Assembly: GCA_963457665.1 (NCBI GenBank)
Contig: OY735213.1
Coordinates: 49,191,785-49,255,784 of the forward strand
Direction: 5' to 3'
Length of the DNA stretch: 64,000 nt
From: Thysanoteuthis rhombus
Lineage: Eukaryota; Mollusca; Cephalopoda; Oegopsida; Thysanoteuthidae
Positions 1-11,060 of the stretch are shown here, in pieces. Within the stretch, counting starts at the first letter, position 1. The number at the start of each line of letters is the position of its first letter. Under the pieces are notes generated by a model. That model searched no databases. It was given only the letters and a program-made list of their open reading frames with translations, and was not told where the DNA came from. The position numbers and the translations under genes are program-made.

Positions 1-385
1 TCCATAAAAGTTAATCAAAATTTATTGAGTCTTTTTGGAGATTCTGAGCTATGTACTTTATAACTATGATTTGGGGTTAGGGGAGCTATGAGAATTTCCT
101 GGATCCTCCCCAAAATGAAAACATTTTTTCCTTCACACATTGCACATCCTCACACAAAATCGGATTGATATCCATTTAGAATATTTGGAGATATTGTGCG
201 GTGTAAATTTAGCTACGAAGTAAGGGAAGTAAGTGTCAAAAATACCTGGATCCACCCTAAATTGTAAACACTTCTTCCTTAGACCATTGCCCAACCTTTT
301 CACTGGGAATTTACTAAAACTTATAGAGAAGATTTGGAAATATTGTGTTTTATATCTATATCTATATCTATATATCTATATATCT

Positions 386-422
<37 letters not shown>

Positions 423-960
423 TAGCCACAAGGCAGAGGAGGTCACTGAAGAATTCTTTGTCCGCCCCCAAATGCATTGACCACGTTTCAACAAAATTTC
501 ATCAAAGTTCATTGAGAACATCTTTTGGAGTTATCGTGTTTTGTACATATAGCTATGATGCTGGGGGTGACCATGAAAATTTCCTGGATCTGCCCGAAAA
601 TGTACACAGTTTTTCTTTAGCACATTGAGTGCCCTTCCAGAAATTCAATTGATATTCATTAAGAACATTGAGAGAGATTATACTGTGTACATATAGCTAC
701 GATGCAGGGAAGATAACCGGGAATATTCATGGATATGCCCCAAAATGTAAACCTTTCTTCCTTAGCCCATTGCCCACCCTAACACAAAATTTCACTGAAA
801 ATCATGGAGAGCTTCTGGAGATATTGTGTTATACATATCTGGGAAATCCCTCTATCCTCCCCCAAATTTTAACACTTTTTCCTTGGCCCATTGCCCATCC
901 TTCTACAAAATGTCATTGAAATTCATTCAGAAATTTTAGAGATATTATGTGTACCAAAAA
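1..960 (+). repeat. Degenerate tandem array (family S1, unit about 150-190 bp)
   Basis: Phrases recur in order: 'ctggatc-cncccnaaaatgtaaaca', 'ccttagcccattgccca', 'ttcattgagaacatttggagatattgtg' and 'acatatagctacgatg'. About six diverged units are visible, starting near 20, 190, 490, 540, 665 and 820. A (TA)n/(TATC)n microsatellite has grown inside at about 349-421. There is no plausible coding; short open frames here are repeat translations. Confidence 0.75.
349..421. repeat. (TATATC)n/(TA)n microsatellite
   Basis: Direct reading: tatctata units pass into pure TA, inside the S1 array. Confidence 0.95.
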
Positions 961-1579
961 AGAGGGTCAAAGCATTGTATTTGTATGGTATATCAAACTT
1001 TCCTACTAAAAGATAATGCAATGGTTGGAAAACACCTGGATTTATTTCTTTCTCCAAGTTAGAGCACCCAGAACATTCTAGGCTAAAATAATGTGTTATT
1101 TTGTTGGATCATGGTTATATACTTATGCACGTATAGAAAAACTATTGTGATTCCAAGGACTTAGAAGCACATTCTTTGAGTGAAAATTTGCTGCAAATTT
1201 TAATAAGTCCATCATTGTGTCTCCAATTGAGAGAACTTCACTTTGAAATTGGTTGTTCTTCATCTAAAAAAAACCCCGTGCATAGTTCCACAAACTAACA
1301 CTTTTCTTCTTCTTCTTCTTCTTCTTCGTCTTCTTCTTCTTCTTCTTCTTCTTCAACCTTCTATTCTCTTCCTCTCATTCAATCATAAAGAATACTTCTC
1401 TCTCTTTATTCTATTTTGAAATCATTACAGACATGGTTTGTTTCATATTCACGTCATTTTTAGGGTGATAAAAAAATATGTGTCCATTCCAGTATAGGTT
1501 TTTATGGTAAACAGAGCATTCTTCACCAATTGACTAAAAAGGCCTAGAATCAATAGAAACTTAACATTAGAGATGAAAA
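961..1579. other. Intronic or upstream DNA with (TTC)n tract
   Basis: AT-rich sequence without a supportable exon. A (TTC)n pyrimidine tract with one interruption occupies 1301-1355. Confidence 0.5.
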
Positions 1580-1795
1580 ATTCTGAGGGAGAGCAATTTA
1601 CAATGTAAGTTTATGCTAAATTGGTCACTTGCTAAATTGTGTCCAACACTCTTGGTTTTTGAGAATTCAGACTTTTTAGTAATTCAACAAAAAGCGAAAG
1701 GAGTGATTAATTCATTAATTTTCCCTTCCTTTAATTTTTCAGTTGATCACCTCCAACTTGGCATGCTGCCAAAAGTTGTTGATCATGTGATTTGA
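1580..1795 (+). repeat. R1 family copy (3' part)
   Basis: Contains the R1 blocks 'caatttacaatgtaagttta', 'gatcacctccaac-tggcatgctgccaaaag' and 'ttgatcatgtga' in the usual order. The 5' block is degraded. It ends about 95 bases before exon a. Confidence 0.65.
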
Positions 1796-1889
1796 ACTGT
1801 GTCTTAACTCTCAGCATATTTGTCGGTTTTACTGAAGTTCAAATTGAATTAAGAAATATCATATACTTGTCTGAATTTTCTTTCAACAG

Positions 1890-1935
1890 GTTGCTCTGTA
1901 AAGGACATCCCTTTTGGGCTGAGAAACTGCTTAAG
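1890..1935 (+). CDS. Internal coding exon a (46 nt) of the unassigned split gene
   Basis: A pyrimidine-rich tract ending in caacag precedes the exon and gtgagt follows it. Entering with one base of a split codon, it reads LLCKGHPFWAEKLLK and leaves in phase 0. Starting the codons on the first base instead meets a stop after three codons, so the phase is constrained. The peptide is amphipathic and basic at the end, joining smoothly to a helical segment in the next exon. The preceding exon is not identifiable in the window. An ATG-initiated open frame starting at 1792 covers this exon, but its upstream part is intron and R1 repeat, so it is not a start. Confidence 0.55.
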
Positions 1936-2397
1936 GTGAGTGTACATAGAAAAATACAATTTTTGATGCATCAGCACATCTCAACAAGATGCTTTTTGGT
2001 TGGTCAGTCGGTTCAGATGATGTTAATCAACAGAAAGAGTTAGGAAGAAAGAGATATGTTATCATTAAAAGGTGTGATGTCATGGAAAGAACTCCGATCA
2101 ATTTTTTTTTACCAGCTGCTACAATGTCATGATGAAATGTATGAGGAAGCTAAAAATGGACAAAAATACCAAAAGTGGCCTGTTACAATTTTTTGAGGAA
2201 TAATACTCTTGGAATATTTCGATATCACAATATTTCACAAGTAAGAGGATCAATAGAGTCAAAGAAAGACTATATGCTCTTCTTTGTCCTCCTGCTACTA
2301 CTACCAGTGGTGGTGAACACATCATTGAACGCATGGTTCTTGATAATTCATGTAAAGAAGCTACATTTCTTTTTATATCAATAATTTGAAACCATCA

Positions 2398-2690
2398 ACA
2401 AAAACTGTCAGCATAGGTTTCTTTAGTATTCAAGTGATTCTGGCTGGCTAGCTGGCTGGCTACATATGTATGTGTCATGCACACAGGCCATACCGGTGGA
2501 GCTTGGGGGCTGAAAATTTAAACTTATATGCCTTATTATGTATGGAAAAAACTTTTTTTTTGTTCTTTAAAACTCTCCCACCATCACCCATTTTTTCTTT
2601 TTTTTCATTGATCACCCTCGATACAGCATGCTTTTAAAAGACGTTGGTCACATAATGATTTCTATTGGGAAAAGAAACCAAAAAAGTATT
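2398..2690 (+). repeat. R1 family copy, forming an inverted pair with 2750-2875
   Basis: Carries 'aaaactgtcagcataggttt', the GGCTGGCTGGCT stretch, 'catgcacacaggccatacc', and the 3' 'gatcaccctcgatacagcatg' block ending in 'tttctattggg'. Confidence 0.7.
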
Positions 2691-2749
2691 TTGACAGGAA
2701 TTTTCAGAAAACGAAAGAAAAAAAAACTTCTTTAGACATAATAAGAAAT

Positions 2750-2875
2750 GTTTAAATTTTCAACACTGTAGCTCCATTGGTGTGTCCTATATGTGTGACA
2801 CATACATACATACACAGCCAGCCAGTCAGAATCACTTAAAAACTGAAGAAACCTCAGTTTTGGTTGATAAGTATT
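2750..2875 (-). repeat. R1 family fragment, 5' end, reverse orientation
   Basis: Reverse complement of the R1 5' block (gctccattgg, cagccagccagtcagaatcac, aaaactgaagaaacct, ttttggttga). With the copy at 2398 it makes an imperfect palindrome. A further partial + copy lies at 2930-3060. Confidence 0.65.
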
Positions 2876-2929
2876 GATTAAAGTTTTCCTAAATCAAAAA
2901 CAGTGAATTAATAGGAGTAAATGACTTTG

Positions 2930-3060
2930 TAATCAACATTGTCAACATAAGTTTCTTCATTTTTTAAGTTGCTTCATCTGTCTGGCTGGCTATATATTTA
3001 TGTTTGTATGTATTATGTGCATCACATACTAATGAAGCTACAGGGCAGAATAAATGACCT
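2930..3060 (+). repeat. R1 family fragment (5' part)
   Basis: 'attgtcaacataagtttcttc', 'ctggctggctatat' and 'gaagctacagggc' match the R1 5' block. Confidence 0.55.
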
Positions 3061-3189
3061 TGTAATCAGTATTGTTATCACATTTATTAGTATATTCCTT
3101 TAGTGACTATAGTATTACATGCTGGTATGGTAATTGAGGTAATTATATCAAATATTTTCAATGTAGTAATAAGTAAGTGCCCTTATGCT

Positions 3190-3455
3190 GGCCATGGCAA
3201 CAGCCATTCCTGCCTCACATGGCCACCAACACAACAATATCAATAATTTGCTACGATACCTTGAAAATATGTTGCAAAAACATGAAAGAATTCTGAGTTG
3301 AGAAGGAACTTGTTGAGTCAAGAGTTCTTCCATGTTTCTGCAACATATTTTCAAGGCATCCAAGCGAAATTATTATAATATATAATATCATATATAATTG
3401 TTATTGTTGTATTGGCGGCCATTTTTCTGGATGGCTACCATGAAACTTCTAAAAT
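3190..3455. mobile_element. Fold-back element (imperfect long inverted repeat)
   Basis: The core arms 3257-3296 and 3322-3358 are nearly perfect reverse complements ('ccttgaaaatatgttgc' against 'gcaacatattttcaagg') around a loop of about 25 bases. Pairing continues outward through 'aataattt' and 'catggccaccaacacaacaa' on the left against 'ttgttgtattggcggccatt' on the right, with a short AT insertion in the right arm. There is no coding. This is the layout of a snapback MITE; transcribed, it would form a long hairpin. Confidence 0.7.
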
Positions 3456-4427
3456 ACATGGAAATGTGAAATGATATCTGATTAATCTGATACCAATCCT
3501 CTAATTTGTCCCAGAGAATTTAAAAAACGATTTTATTTTTAACCTAACACAAACTACGTGACCCCTCAAAGGTCATTTTAACGTTATTAACCCTTTCATG
3601 ACCAGAATCCATAGGTTATGGCAGACACTCATCTCCATTCAATTACCCGTAATTTCTTTTTCTAATTGAGAGAAAGCAAGGATTCTTTTCCTTATTTAGT
3701 ACATGAAAAATCTAGCTACACAACCCCCCAAAATCATTGTTCTATGACAATCAAAATAAATTTGACAGGCAATATAAATCTAATAACTTTGGCTATGAAA
3801 GTTTTTACATCATTATAATTTCATACATGATAAAATCGTGTTGAAAACAAGATCAAAACTTCCATACAATTACCAAAATAATGCAATTACTCCTTTAAAC
3901 TAACCTCTTTAACTTAAAAAAAAAATATTCGGTATTAGTTACACATTTTAATTTTCAAAGATCACTGTAAGATCATTGTACATGTAGGTATTGTAAGCAC
4001 CTCAGACATTACATGTATAAGATAAGTAGTTAATGAAGTCCCATATTGTGGGAGAGTAATTCTGGTTGTTGTGGTTCTTAATAACCAGAAGATTGTAATA
4101 GTTGCAGAGGACAAAGGAATCTGTCCCATGTGTTTGAGTTAACTGCCACATGCAGATGTCATGATAAGGATTGAGAAAGATGGAAGTTGCCATCTTGGTT
4201 AGACATAAACATCTGGAAGCCATGTCAGTTCTTCATCAGAAGGGTAATTCTCCATCCAGTTCTGAATATGAACACAGAGATTAAACGTTGTTCCTAATTG
4301 AAATAAAGAAAAATGCAAAAGTGTTGACAAATGAATAGGATACACATTTAATGATTTGATGAATGAGCTATTTATTAACAGTTCAAATAAAGCTGAACAC
4401 AAAAGACAAAAATTATAGAAACCGTTG
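3456..4427. other. Intronic DNA, no supported feature
   Basis: AT-rich sequence; short open frames at 4002-4441 have no recognisable similarity or splice support. Confidence 0.5.
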
Positions 4428-4625
4428 ACGAAAACTGTCAATATAGGCTTCTTTCAGTTTTCAAGTTGGTTCAGCTGGCTTTGTATGTATGATCATTGCC
4501 CGGAAAGGGCCAGAGAAATAATTTATCCATTGATCACCCTCTTTTCAAATTTTTCTAATTGATTATGCCCAACTCTGCATACTGTTAAAAAGAGGTTGGT
4601 CAAGTTATGGTTTCTATTGAGTGAC
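4428..4625 (+). repeat. R1 family copy, internally deleted
   Basis: Begins 'gaaaactgtcaatataggctt', retains 'gttcagctggctttgtatgt', skips the middle, and ends 'gatgatgcccaactctgcata' type sequence, 'ggttggtcaagttatggttt' and 'attgagtgactaa'. Confidence 0.65.
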
Positions 4626-4771
4626 TAAACAGGCTTGTTCTTTCATGTTAAGGTCTGAATTTTTTTAACTTGAATCAATTTTGGTGTCCAGATAAAACAT
4701 TTGATCCTGTTTTTTCATTTAAACTAAATTTCTCTATGAACGTTTGCTTCTGTTTTTATCAATGATTTCAG

Positions 4772-4855
4772 CTCCGCATTATACCGAAGCTGATGTCTGG
4801 CCTGGGAAATACTAACTATGCTGAGAGTCAACGACACTGCAGTATGACACTGGAG
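4772..4855 (+). CDS. Internal coding exon b (84 nt, 28 codons)
   Basis: Acceptor tttcag, donor gtaagt, length a multiple of three, phase 0 on both sides. It reads through without a stop and includes the segment IIPKLMSGLGNTNYAES followed by a helical stretch with Cys and Met. It joins exon a in phase 0 and exon c in phase 0. Base composition is more balanced than the flanking intron, which is AT-rich and carries an R1 repeat just upstream (4428-4625). The product is not recognised; no metal-binding or catalytic signature is visible. Confidence 0.65.
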
Positions 4856-6922
4856 GTAAGTTGATACTTTCAAAGATTATTAGTGTGATTACGCATCAAA
4901 CCGCTGCCTCCAGAACTCATTCCAATGCCCGTGTGGGTAAGTCTCCGAGATGAAGCCTTTATCATGTCCCTTCTGGACAAATCTGGCAACCCTGATCCCT
5001 ACCCAAGGCAGTGGATACGTTGAGTGATTAAAGAGAAATAGAGGTCTGAATTTCTTAGAGATGAATGATGAAAATAATTCTCCAGTGGAAAATGTAAGGA
5101 AGGAGATCTGATCTTTTGATGCACCAAGTATTGATAGGTTTTTGGTATCCCTTGTCTCAAGTATAATGTACTTTTATATTTTTGAATCATTCTTTTCTTG
5201 CCGTTTGCAGCCAGGCCAGTCAGATGGTTTGTGTGTGTGTGCGGGCTTGGGTTTGCATCATTTTTGGCATAGTGTAGAGATTGGGCTCCTCTTTAGCAGA
5301 TTAATGAAACTGGCATGAGTGGCTTTCTACATGATCTGTAGCTACTTACGGTTCCTGGTATCCTCAAACGGTCACCCATGTAGATACTGATTGTAATGTC
5401 ACAATAATTTAAGAAAGATTTTGCAAGAATAGGAATGTGCTGAATACTCTTGATAGGTATCAAAATAATTACATCAGACGACATTACATGATTGACAATG
5501 ATATCATTTTCTGCATTTGTTATGTAACTCAATTCACAAAGTTAAGGCACTGCAAATAGTGAAACTGCACAAGGCCCTAAGATTTTAGTACTCCTCCCAG
5601 GTATGTCTTGAGGAAATATTTTTTTCATTTTCAATGTTTTTCACGGTTTCAGTTTGTTTGGGGATTTATTGTGTGACATAGAGATAGAATATTGATCCAT
5701 AAAGGACTTCATATTAGATGATAATTTTATGAGTATTTCATCTTTGTTTTGATTAAACTCTGTACTTGTCTGACTTATACATTCAGTCGGCATGTTGATG
5801 TTGGCTGCGTCCTTGATTTTTCTCAGTTTCCAACATTGTTAAGAAGTCTGGATTATAGGTTGGGAACGCTGCTGGAAACTGAGAGAAACCCGATGTGGCA
5901 TCCGTATTCAACAAAATATGGAAATCCAGGTCTAACGAGGAAAGAAAAGGATCCAAATCCAATGTTATAGTGTTCCTATCATTGGAGAAATTCCGTTTAC
6001 CACCATCACATCTGTAAAGAATATCTGAAGGAGGCCATGGAATGGAACGACCAAAACATCTTGTCAATAACAAACAACAACAAGGAGCTCAAACATCTGA
6101 AAAAATCTTTGATTATAAAAAGGTGTTGATCTTAGAGACTAAATCCTTTATGAATGATAACTCCTCATTCTACCCTAGAGAGATAAGGGACATTACTAAC
6201 ATGGGTCTCTGCTGGAGGCCCCGCCCCCTGATCAGGCCATTTTCACTGGAGAACTAGAAGTGTTGTAAGTTGGAACCTGGTCCTATGCTTGGTTCAGGTC
6301 ATTTGTCTTTGTCATCTAACAGCTAGATCCAGCAGGGGCTCACACTTGCTTTCTCTACGAATGACAGCTATTACAGCGTATTCTCCATGGATGTAATGCC
6401 TATTATGTAACAGAGTTGCCAATAAAATGTATTCAGAATATATCCTTCTGTCCCCTGCGCCTTGCGCCCCCTGGCTCCATTGCTCCTGGGAAAGTGTTGG
6501 TGGACGCCTATTGAAGGAGACCCCTAGTTTCTTTTCTGTGTGGGTGTTTCTTTTTATGTTGGATTCTATATGATTACGCCTGGATGATTTATGTTCATGG
6601 CTCGATGATCAGGTGTAGATCCAGAGGGGGTCCAGAGGTAGATCCCAATTAGAAAACTTCTCCCTAAAAACATAGGTAAAGAAATAGAAAAAAAACAAAA
6701 AAAAACAAATAATCTAAATGAAACATAAACCAACCACAAAAAAAGTTTATTATATCCTTTATGTGATCAAACAGATTGAGTGAGAAAAAAAAAAATGTCC
6801 CCTGTCCCCTTTTGCTGAAAATCCTGGATCCGCCTCTGATAATAATTATCTTTCAACTTCTGAAACTTTTCACCTCTGTTTTTCTTTTCACTTATCTTGA
6901 ATCTTTTTGCTCGTTCAAACAG
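4856..6922. other. Intron between exons b and c
   Basis: Mostly unique AT-rich sequence. A local inverted repeat pairs 'tctcagtttccaacat' near 5820 with 'gctggaaactgagaga' near 5870. A GC-richer patch (about 6210-6640) contains 'tccagagggggtccagag' type sequence. A dispersed-element remnant is at about 6790-6845 ('aaaatcctggatccgcctct'). Confidence 0.45.
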
Positions 6923-7000
6923 TTTTTGTGCCGGACCAATCCTGCCGTATCTGATGAGGTTCGAATAACTCTTGGAAAGCAACTTTATTATAAATTAATG
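6923..7000 (+). CDS. Internal coding exon c (78 nt, 26 codons)
   Basis: A long pyrimidine tract and aacag precede it, and a strong gtgagt donor follows. It is open in phase 0 and begins FLCRTNPAVSDEVRITLG, continuing with a Lys/Leu/Tyr-rich helix-like stretch ending in Met. Length is a multiple of three and both borders are phase 0, so exons b and c could each be skipped without frame change. The intron upstream contains a fragment of a dispersed element (about 6790-6845). The Asn-Pro followed by a helix resembles loops between solenoid helices, but that is inference. Confidence 0.65.
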
Positions 7001-7840
7001 GTGAGTAATTGAAGAAAAATTTATCTTTCAACTTGATCATAATTACATCTTATGCTATGTTAGAAAATGATTCCATTCTTTAAAGCAGTGTTCTTTTATT
7101 TGTTCACTTATAGTCACTCTGAGCAAGGCTTTTTGGCCACTTCTCACATCTAAGGGTGAGCAATAAGGGAGGTTTTATGCCACAGAATTAAGAAAATTCG
7201 GGAAAAAAAAAAATTTTAAATAGTCTATTAATGTTAAAATTGTAAAGTTTGAAACACTAAAAATGACATGTTGAAAATGTAAACTTAAGATGACTGAAAA
7301 AACAAGATGAGAGTTGAAATGACTTTTAAGAGTTTGAAACACTAAAAATGAAAAGCTAAAATACAATTTAAAAAAAAAAAAGGTTAGGTGAGGCACTGGA
7401 TTTAAAAAATGTTGAGATTTGGGTCATGTGGATCAATTTATGACCAGACAACATTTTAATAAATTACCGGAAGTCACATGATTGATAATGTCATCAAAAG
7501 GGTCTAGACTCTCTTCAAAATGTTGATATCTTCTGACATGTAACCCACAATCAGGTACCAATTGCATATCTAGATAGGATGAAGTAAGACCTATCAAATG
7601 GTAGTTTTACAAAATGACCAAGTGCCAATTTCAGCTTTAAAAGGTTCGGCGAGGCAATCGCTTAGATGGTTGAGCTATTTATTCTAACTAATATATAACT
7701 CTTTACTCCATTAAAATATGAATACATGTTATTATGTATTATATTTAAACTCATATTTGAAATGATTTTGGGTTATTACACACTGAATGTATCATTTGGC
7801 CTAGACAACATGAATAGAATGAAAAATTAAAGAAAATGGG
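7001..7840. other. Intron c-d, proximal part
   Basis: AT-rich; a short internal repetition of 'agtttgaaacactaaaaatga' occurs twice at about 7245 and 7330. Nothing else is supportable. Confidence 0.4.
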
Positions 7841-7844
7841 GCTG

Positions 7845-7920
7845 CTGCAGGGTTCAAACCTGCGACCGATAGGGTTGCCGCTTCAACATAGTATTGCTCT
7901 TACCATTGAGCTACCATTGC
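7845..7920 (-). repeat. tRNA-like SINE head (pseudo-tRNA), inverted beside a second head
   Basis: On the minus strand, box A-like 'tagctcaatggtaagagc' makes a D-stem (GCTC/GAGC), and box B-like 'ggtttgaaccc' sits in a five-pair T-stem (GCAGG/CCTGC). The acceptor ends do not pair and the anticodon arm is poor, so this is not a functional tRNA. A second box A-like copy in + orientation starts at about 7932 ('tagctcaatggtgagtgc'). Confidence 0.45.
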
Positions 7921-8324
7921 ATTACCAGCGACTGTTTAGCTCAATGGTGAGTGCAATGCTTTTTTTTTTTCAGAACAACTAAACGAAATAAACTTTGTGG
8001 ATCAGAAGTGAAGATTTTTTAACTGTGTTGTCAAATTTAAAGTTATCCCCTCCCTTGGATTATGCAGGGTATCCCTACTTGTGTATAGATTGTTTGTTGA
8101 ATAAAAATGTATAACGGGAGTTTCCCAGATAAAACAAAGAAAATTAATAGGGGAGGTTGATATATAAAGAACTAGAAAATACTTGGGGAGTGCATACTTC
8201 TGTCGACGCAATACTCAAACTGAAAAATGAATTAAAATCATTCCATATATACTGGCAGTGCAGGAGATGTGACTGTAAGTTTTGATTTTCGATAAAATAT
8301 CAAAAAGTATCTCTCTTTCATTAA

Positions 8325-8480
8325 AGATATCCCTGGATCTGCCTCAAAATTTGAGCAAGTCTTCTGTAGTTCATGGGCCGACCTTTCAATAAAATTTCAT
8401 TGGAAAATCATTGAGAACTTTTTGAGATATTGGGTGGACAAACAGACTAACGGACAAACAGATAGACAAACATGATATGA
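8325..8480 (+). repeat. S1 family fragment
   Basis: 'ccctggatctgcctcaaaatttgagcaa', 'ataaaatttcattggaaaatcattgagaac' and 'tttgagatattg', followed by 'ggacaaacagactaacggac', match the S1 unit. An inverted fragment follows at 8690-8790. Confidence 0.6.
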
Positions 8481-8689
8481 GAAAGTGAGCAGGAATGTCA
8501 ACGTGTTGTAGCTCGGATATAGAGCTTTGGATGAAACTATGTTGGATGTAGAATAATTTTTAATTTCATTGGTTCATTTAGTTATTTTTGGAAACCTTGA
8601 TCATCATCTGATATTGGTGGGCTACATCTTTCTGGAAAGTTCTATGTTTAAGCTATTACACATTAATTTCATCTCGCTTTCTTATATCA

Positions 8690-8790
8690 TGTTTGTCTAT
8701 CTATTTATCTGTCTGTCTGTTTGTCCACACAATATCTCCAAAAGTTCTGAATTTCAGATCTCTAGATCTATTTTCAGGGTTTTCGAGCAA
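8690..8790 (-). repeat. S1 family fragment, inverted relative to 8325
   Basis: 'ctgtctgtttgtccacacaa' then 'tatctccaaaagttctgaat' is the reverse complement of the S1 'gagatattgtgtggacaaac' block. Confidence 0.55.
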
Positions 8791-8799
8791 AAACTGAAC

Positions 8800-10640
8800 T
8801 GAATCAAAGCTGAATTCATTTGATAAAAATTAGCGATTATCTTGGCTTCTGCTTCACTGTTATTAGCTGAATTTTGAAACTGAAATTTTCATTGTATAAT
8901 TTTCCAATTATAAAAACTTACTATCCCTGTAAGTTCTCTTATGCTTACCAATGTGGTCCTCCTGCAAGTTTCAGTGAGTTAATTTTAGAAAATCCCCACC
9001 ATCCAAATATATCTTTAGGGGTGGGTTTGATTTCTAATACGAATTTATGCCAAAATTGACATTTATTTTTTCTCGCCTGTTGTGATGCAGCTATGAAGCT
9101 GTTAGTGTTCGTAAGTGTGGATTTAAAATAAAATTGTGTGTGTGTGAGTGTGTGAGGGAGAGAGAGAGGGGGAGAAAGAGAATTTTGAATTTTTCAGAAT
9201 TGCAGACAAGAGAATCTTAAGTGGATAAAGACGTTCAGTAAATGACAAAAATTTCAGCTGTGTCGAATTCGTGGGATGAATTTTTTTACACTGTTTGTAC
9301 TACAAAATATTATCATAGATAATATTTTTTTTCTAATGAGCGGCATAATGCAAAAAAAGTGTAGCATGAATTTCACCAGAAAATTTGAATCAATAATCAA
9401 ATTTAAATCTTTTTCACTCGTATCATTTTTATAGTTCTTCAATACTATGAATGGGTGTATGTAAATGTTTTAGTGCTGGGGCTGATGCCGTTTTTCGTAA
9501 AACTTTCTACAATATCATGATGATTGCAACCAAGCCGTTGGTGAGGCTGCCCTCATAAAATGTATTGGTCTGAGAACCAACCAATATCTTGGAGAATTTT
9601 TAAAGATAGAAGCATGCACTTTTGACCATTCAATAATGTGTCTTGGAGGTTCACTGGCATTTTAAAAAAATGACTTGACCAAGCACCACCTATCCCAGCC
9701 GGTTAATAATGCTTTTTGAAGCTTACCAACTCAGGAACTGATGAAAACAAAAACATGGTGTTTTTACCAATCAATAGCCCATTATTTTGAGATTTTTTTT
9801 AATTTATGTGGCAAGTGTGATGTATTTCAGTAGTTTAGAAATTATTATGCTTTTTTTGAAGTAATCTTCGGTAAATCTTACTCATACAGATGTAAAATAT
9901 GATAGCCAAACACAACACACGTACAAAATCAGCTTACAATTGTACGAGCAAGGATCACCTCATTTACAGCATATCTTGGGAACGGATGGAAATTTTCGGA
10001 ATATGTTTTCGCTAAACGACAGAACATCAAAAATTTATTGCGTAAGTGAGGGAGCATTATATCCTCTCTTTTGGTGAGGATTTGTAACTAGTTTTTGGCT
10101 ACCAGGAAATAATCACACCAGTTCCATTTATAGATGTCCTACATATTTATCAGTCGCTCTAGATTAGCTCAGGGTGGTTCCGTGATTTATCACAACAATC
10201 CCCCCTCCCCCTCTCATGCACTCTGGTGACAAAGTACTCCAGAGTAACTCCATCAAATGCCAACATAAACATGCCGAACTTGCAAGTCATTGATATTGAG
10301 TTCAACTTTAAACCTGACTAAATAAATATTGGCTGTGTAAATCAAAACAAAGCACATTGAAATATACCAAGACACTTTCAAAATGCTTAATCATGAGATT
10401 TATTACCTTCTTTGTAAGAGGTGACTTACATTAATCACTCTGAAAATATATTTCATAGATAAGATTTTACCTATTTTAACCTATATACATACACATATAA
10501 ATTAAATTTGCAATTATAATAGAACTTTGAATCTGCCCATGGGGTTGTATAAGCTATCAAATTTTGTCTTCCAGGAATTAAATATTTTACTTCTGTCAAT
10601 GAAGTTGAAGAGGGGTATATGTAATGGGTTGCATCTGTTT
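8800..10640. other. Intron c-d, middle part
   Basis: AT-rich, with a (GT)n/(GA)n patch at about 9137-9182. No exon, RNA gene or recognisable mobile element is supportable. Confidence 0.4.
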
Positions 10641-10644
10641 GTTT

Positions 10645-11060
10645 GTTTAGATGACTATCCACATAATATCTGTGTAAGTTCTGGATAAATCTCAATGAAA
10701 TTTCTGTGGAATAAAGTAAGAAAGAGGTGGTAACTCTTAGGGTTGCATCAGGAATTTTTTTTCCAGTCAAATTTAGATACATGCTCATGACTCTCCATGT
10801 GTTATCTAAAAAATTTCTCAATGAATTTCAATGAAGTTCTCTAGAGGGATGTAAAAAAGGCTATGGGAAAACTGATTAGATTTTGGAGAGGATCCATGTA
10901 TAATTATCTCTCATACACCATAGTTATATGTCCAAACCACATATCGCCATAATTTCATGGCTGTCTACACAATATCTCCAAGAGTTCTCTATGAATTTCA
11001 ATGATATTTTGTGGGAGGGTGTACTATTGAAGAACTGATTAAATTTTTGGGTGGATTCAT
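10645..11060 (-). repeat. Two or more S1 family units, reverse orientation
   Basis: 'ccacataatatctgtgtaag' with 'aatctcaatgaaatttc', and later 'ctacacaatatctccaagag' with 'tgaatttcaatgatattttg' and 'gattaaatttttgggtggat', are reverse-complement S1 blocks spaced about 300 bases apart. The open frame across them is repeat-derived. Confidence 0.6.

Noticed and set aside
5783..6073. 96-codon minus-strand frame
   Set aside because: Covers the short hairpin at 5820-5885 with an overlapping + frame; no motif or splice context.
10471..10821. 116-codon minus-strand frame
   Set aside because: Lies largely in S1 repeat sequence also found elsewhere without an open frame.
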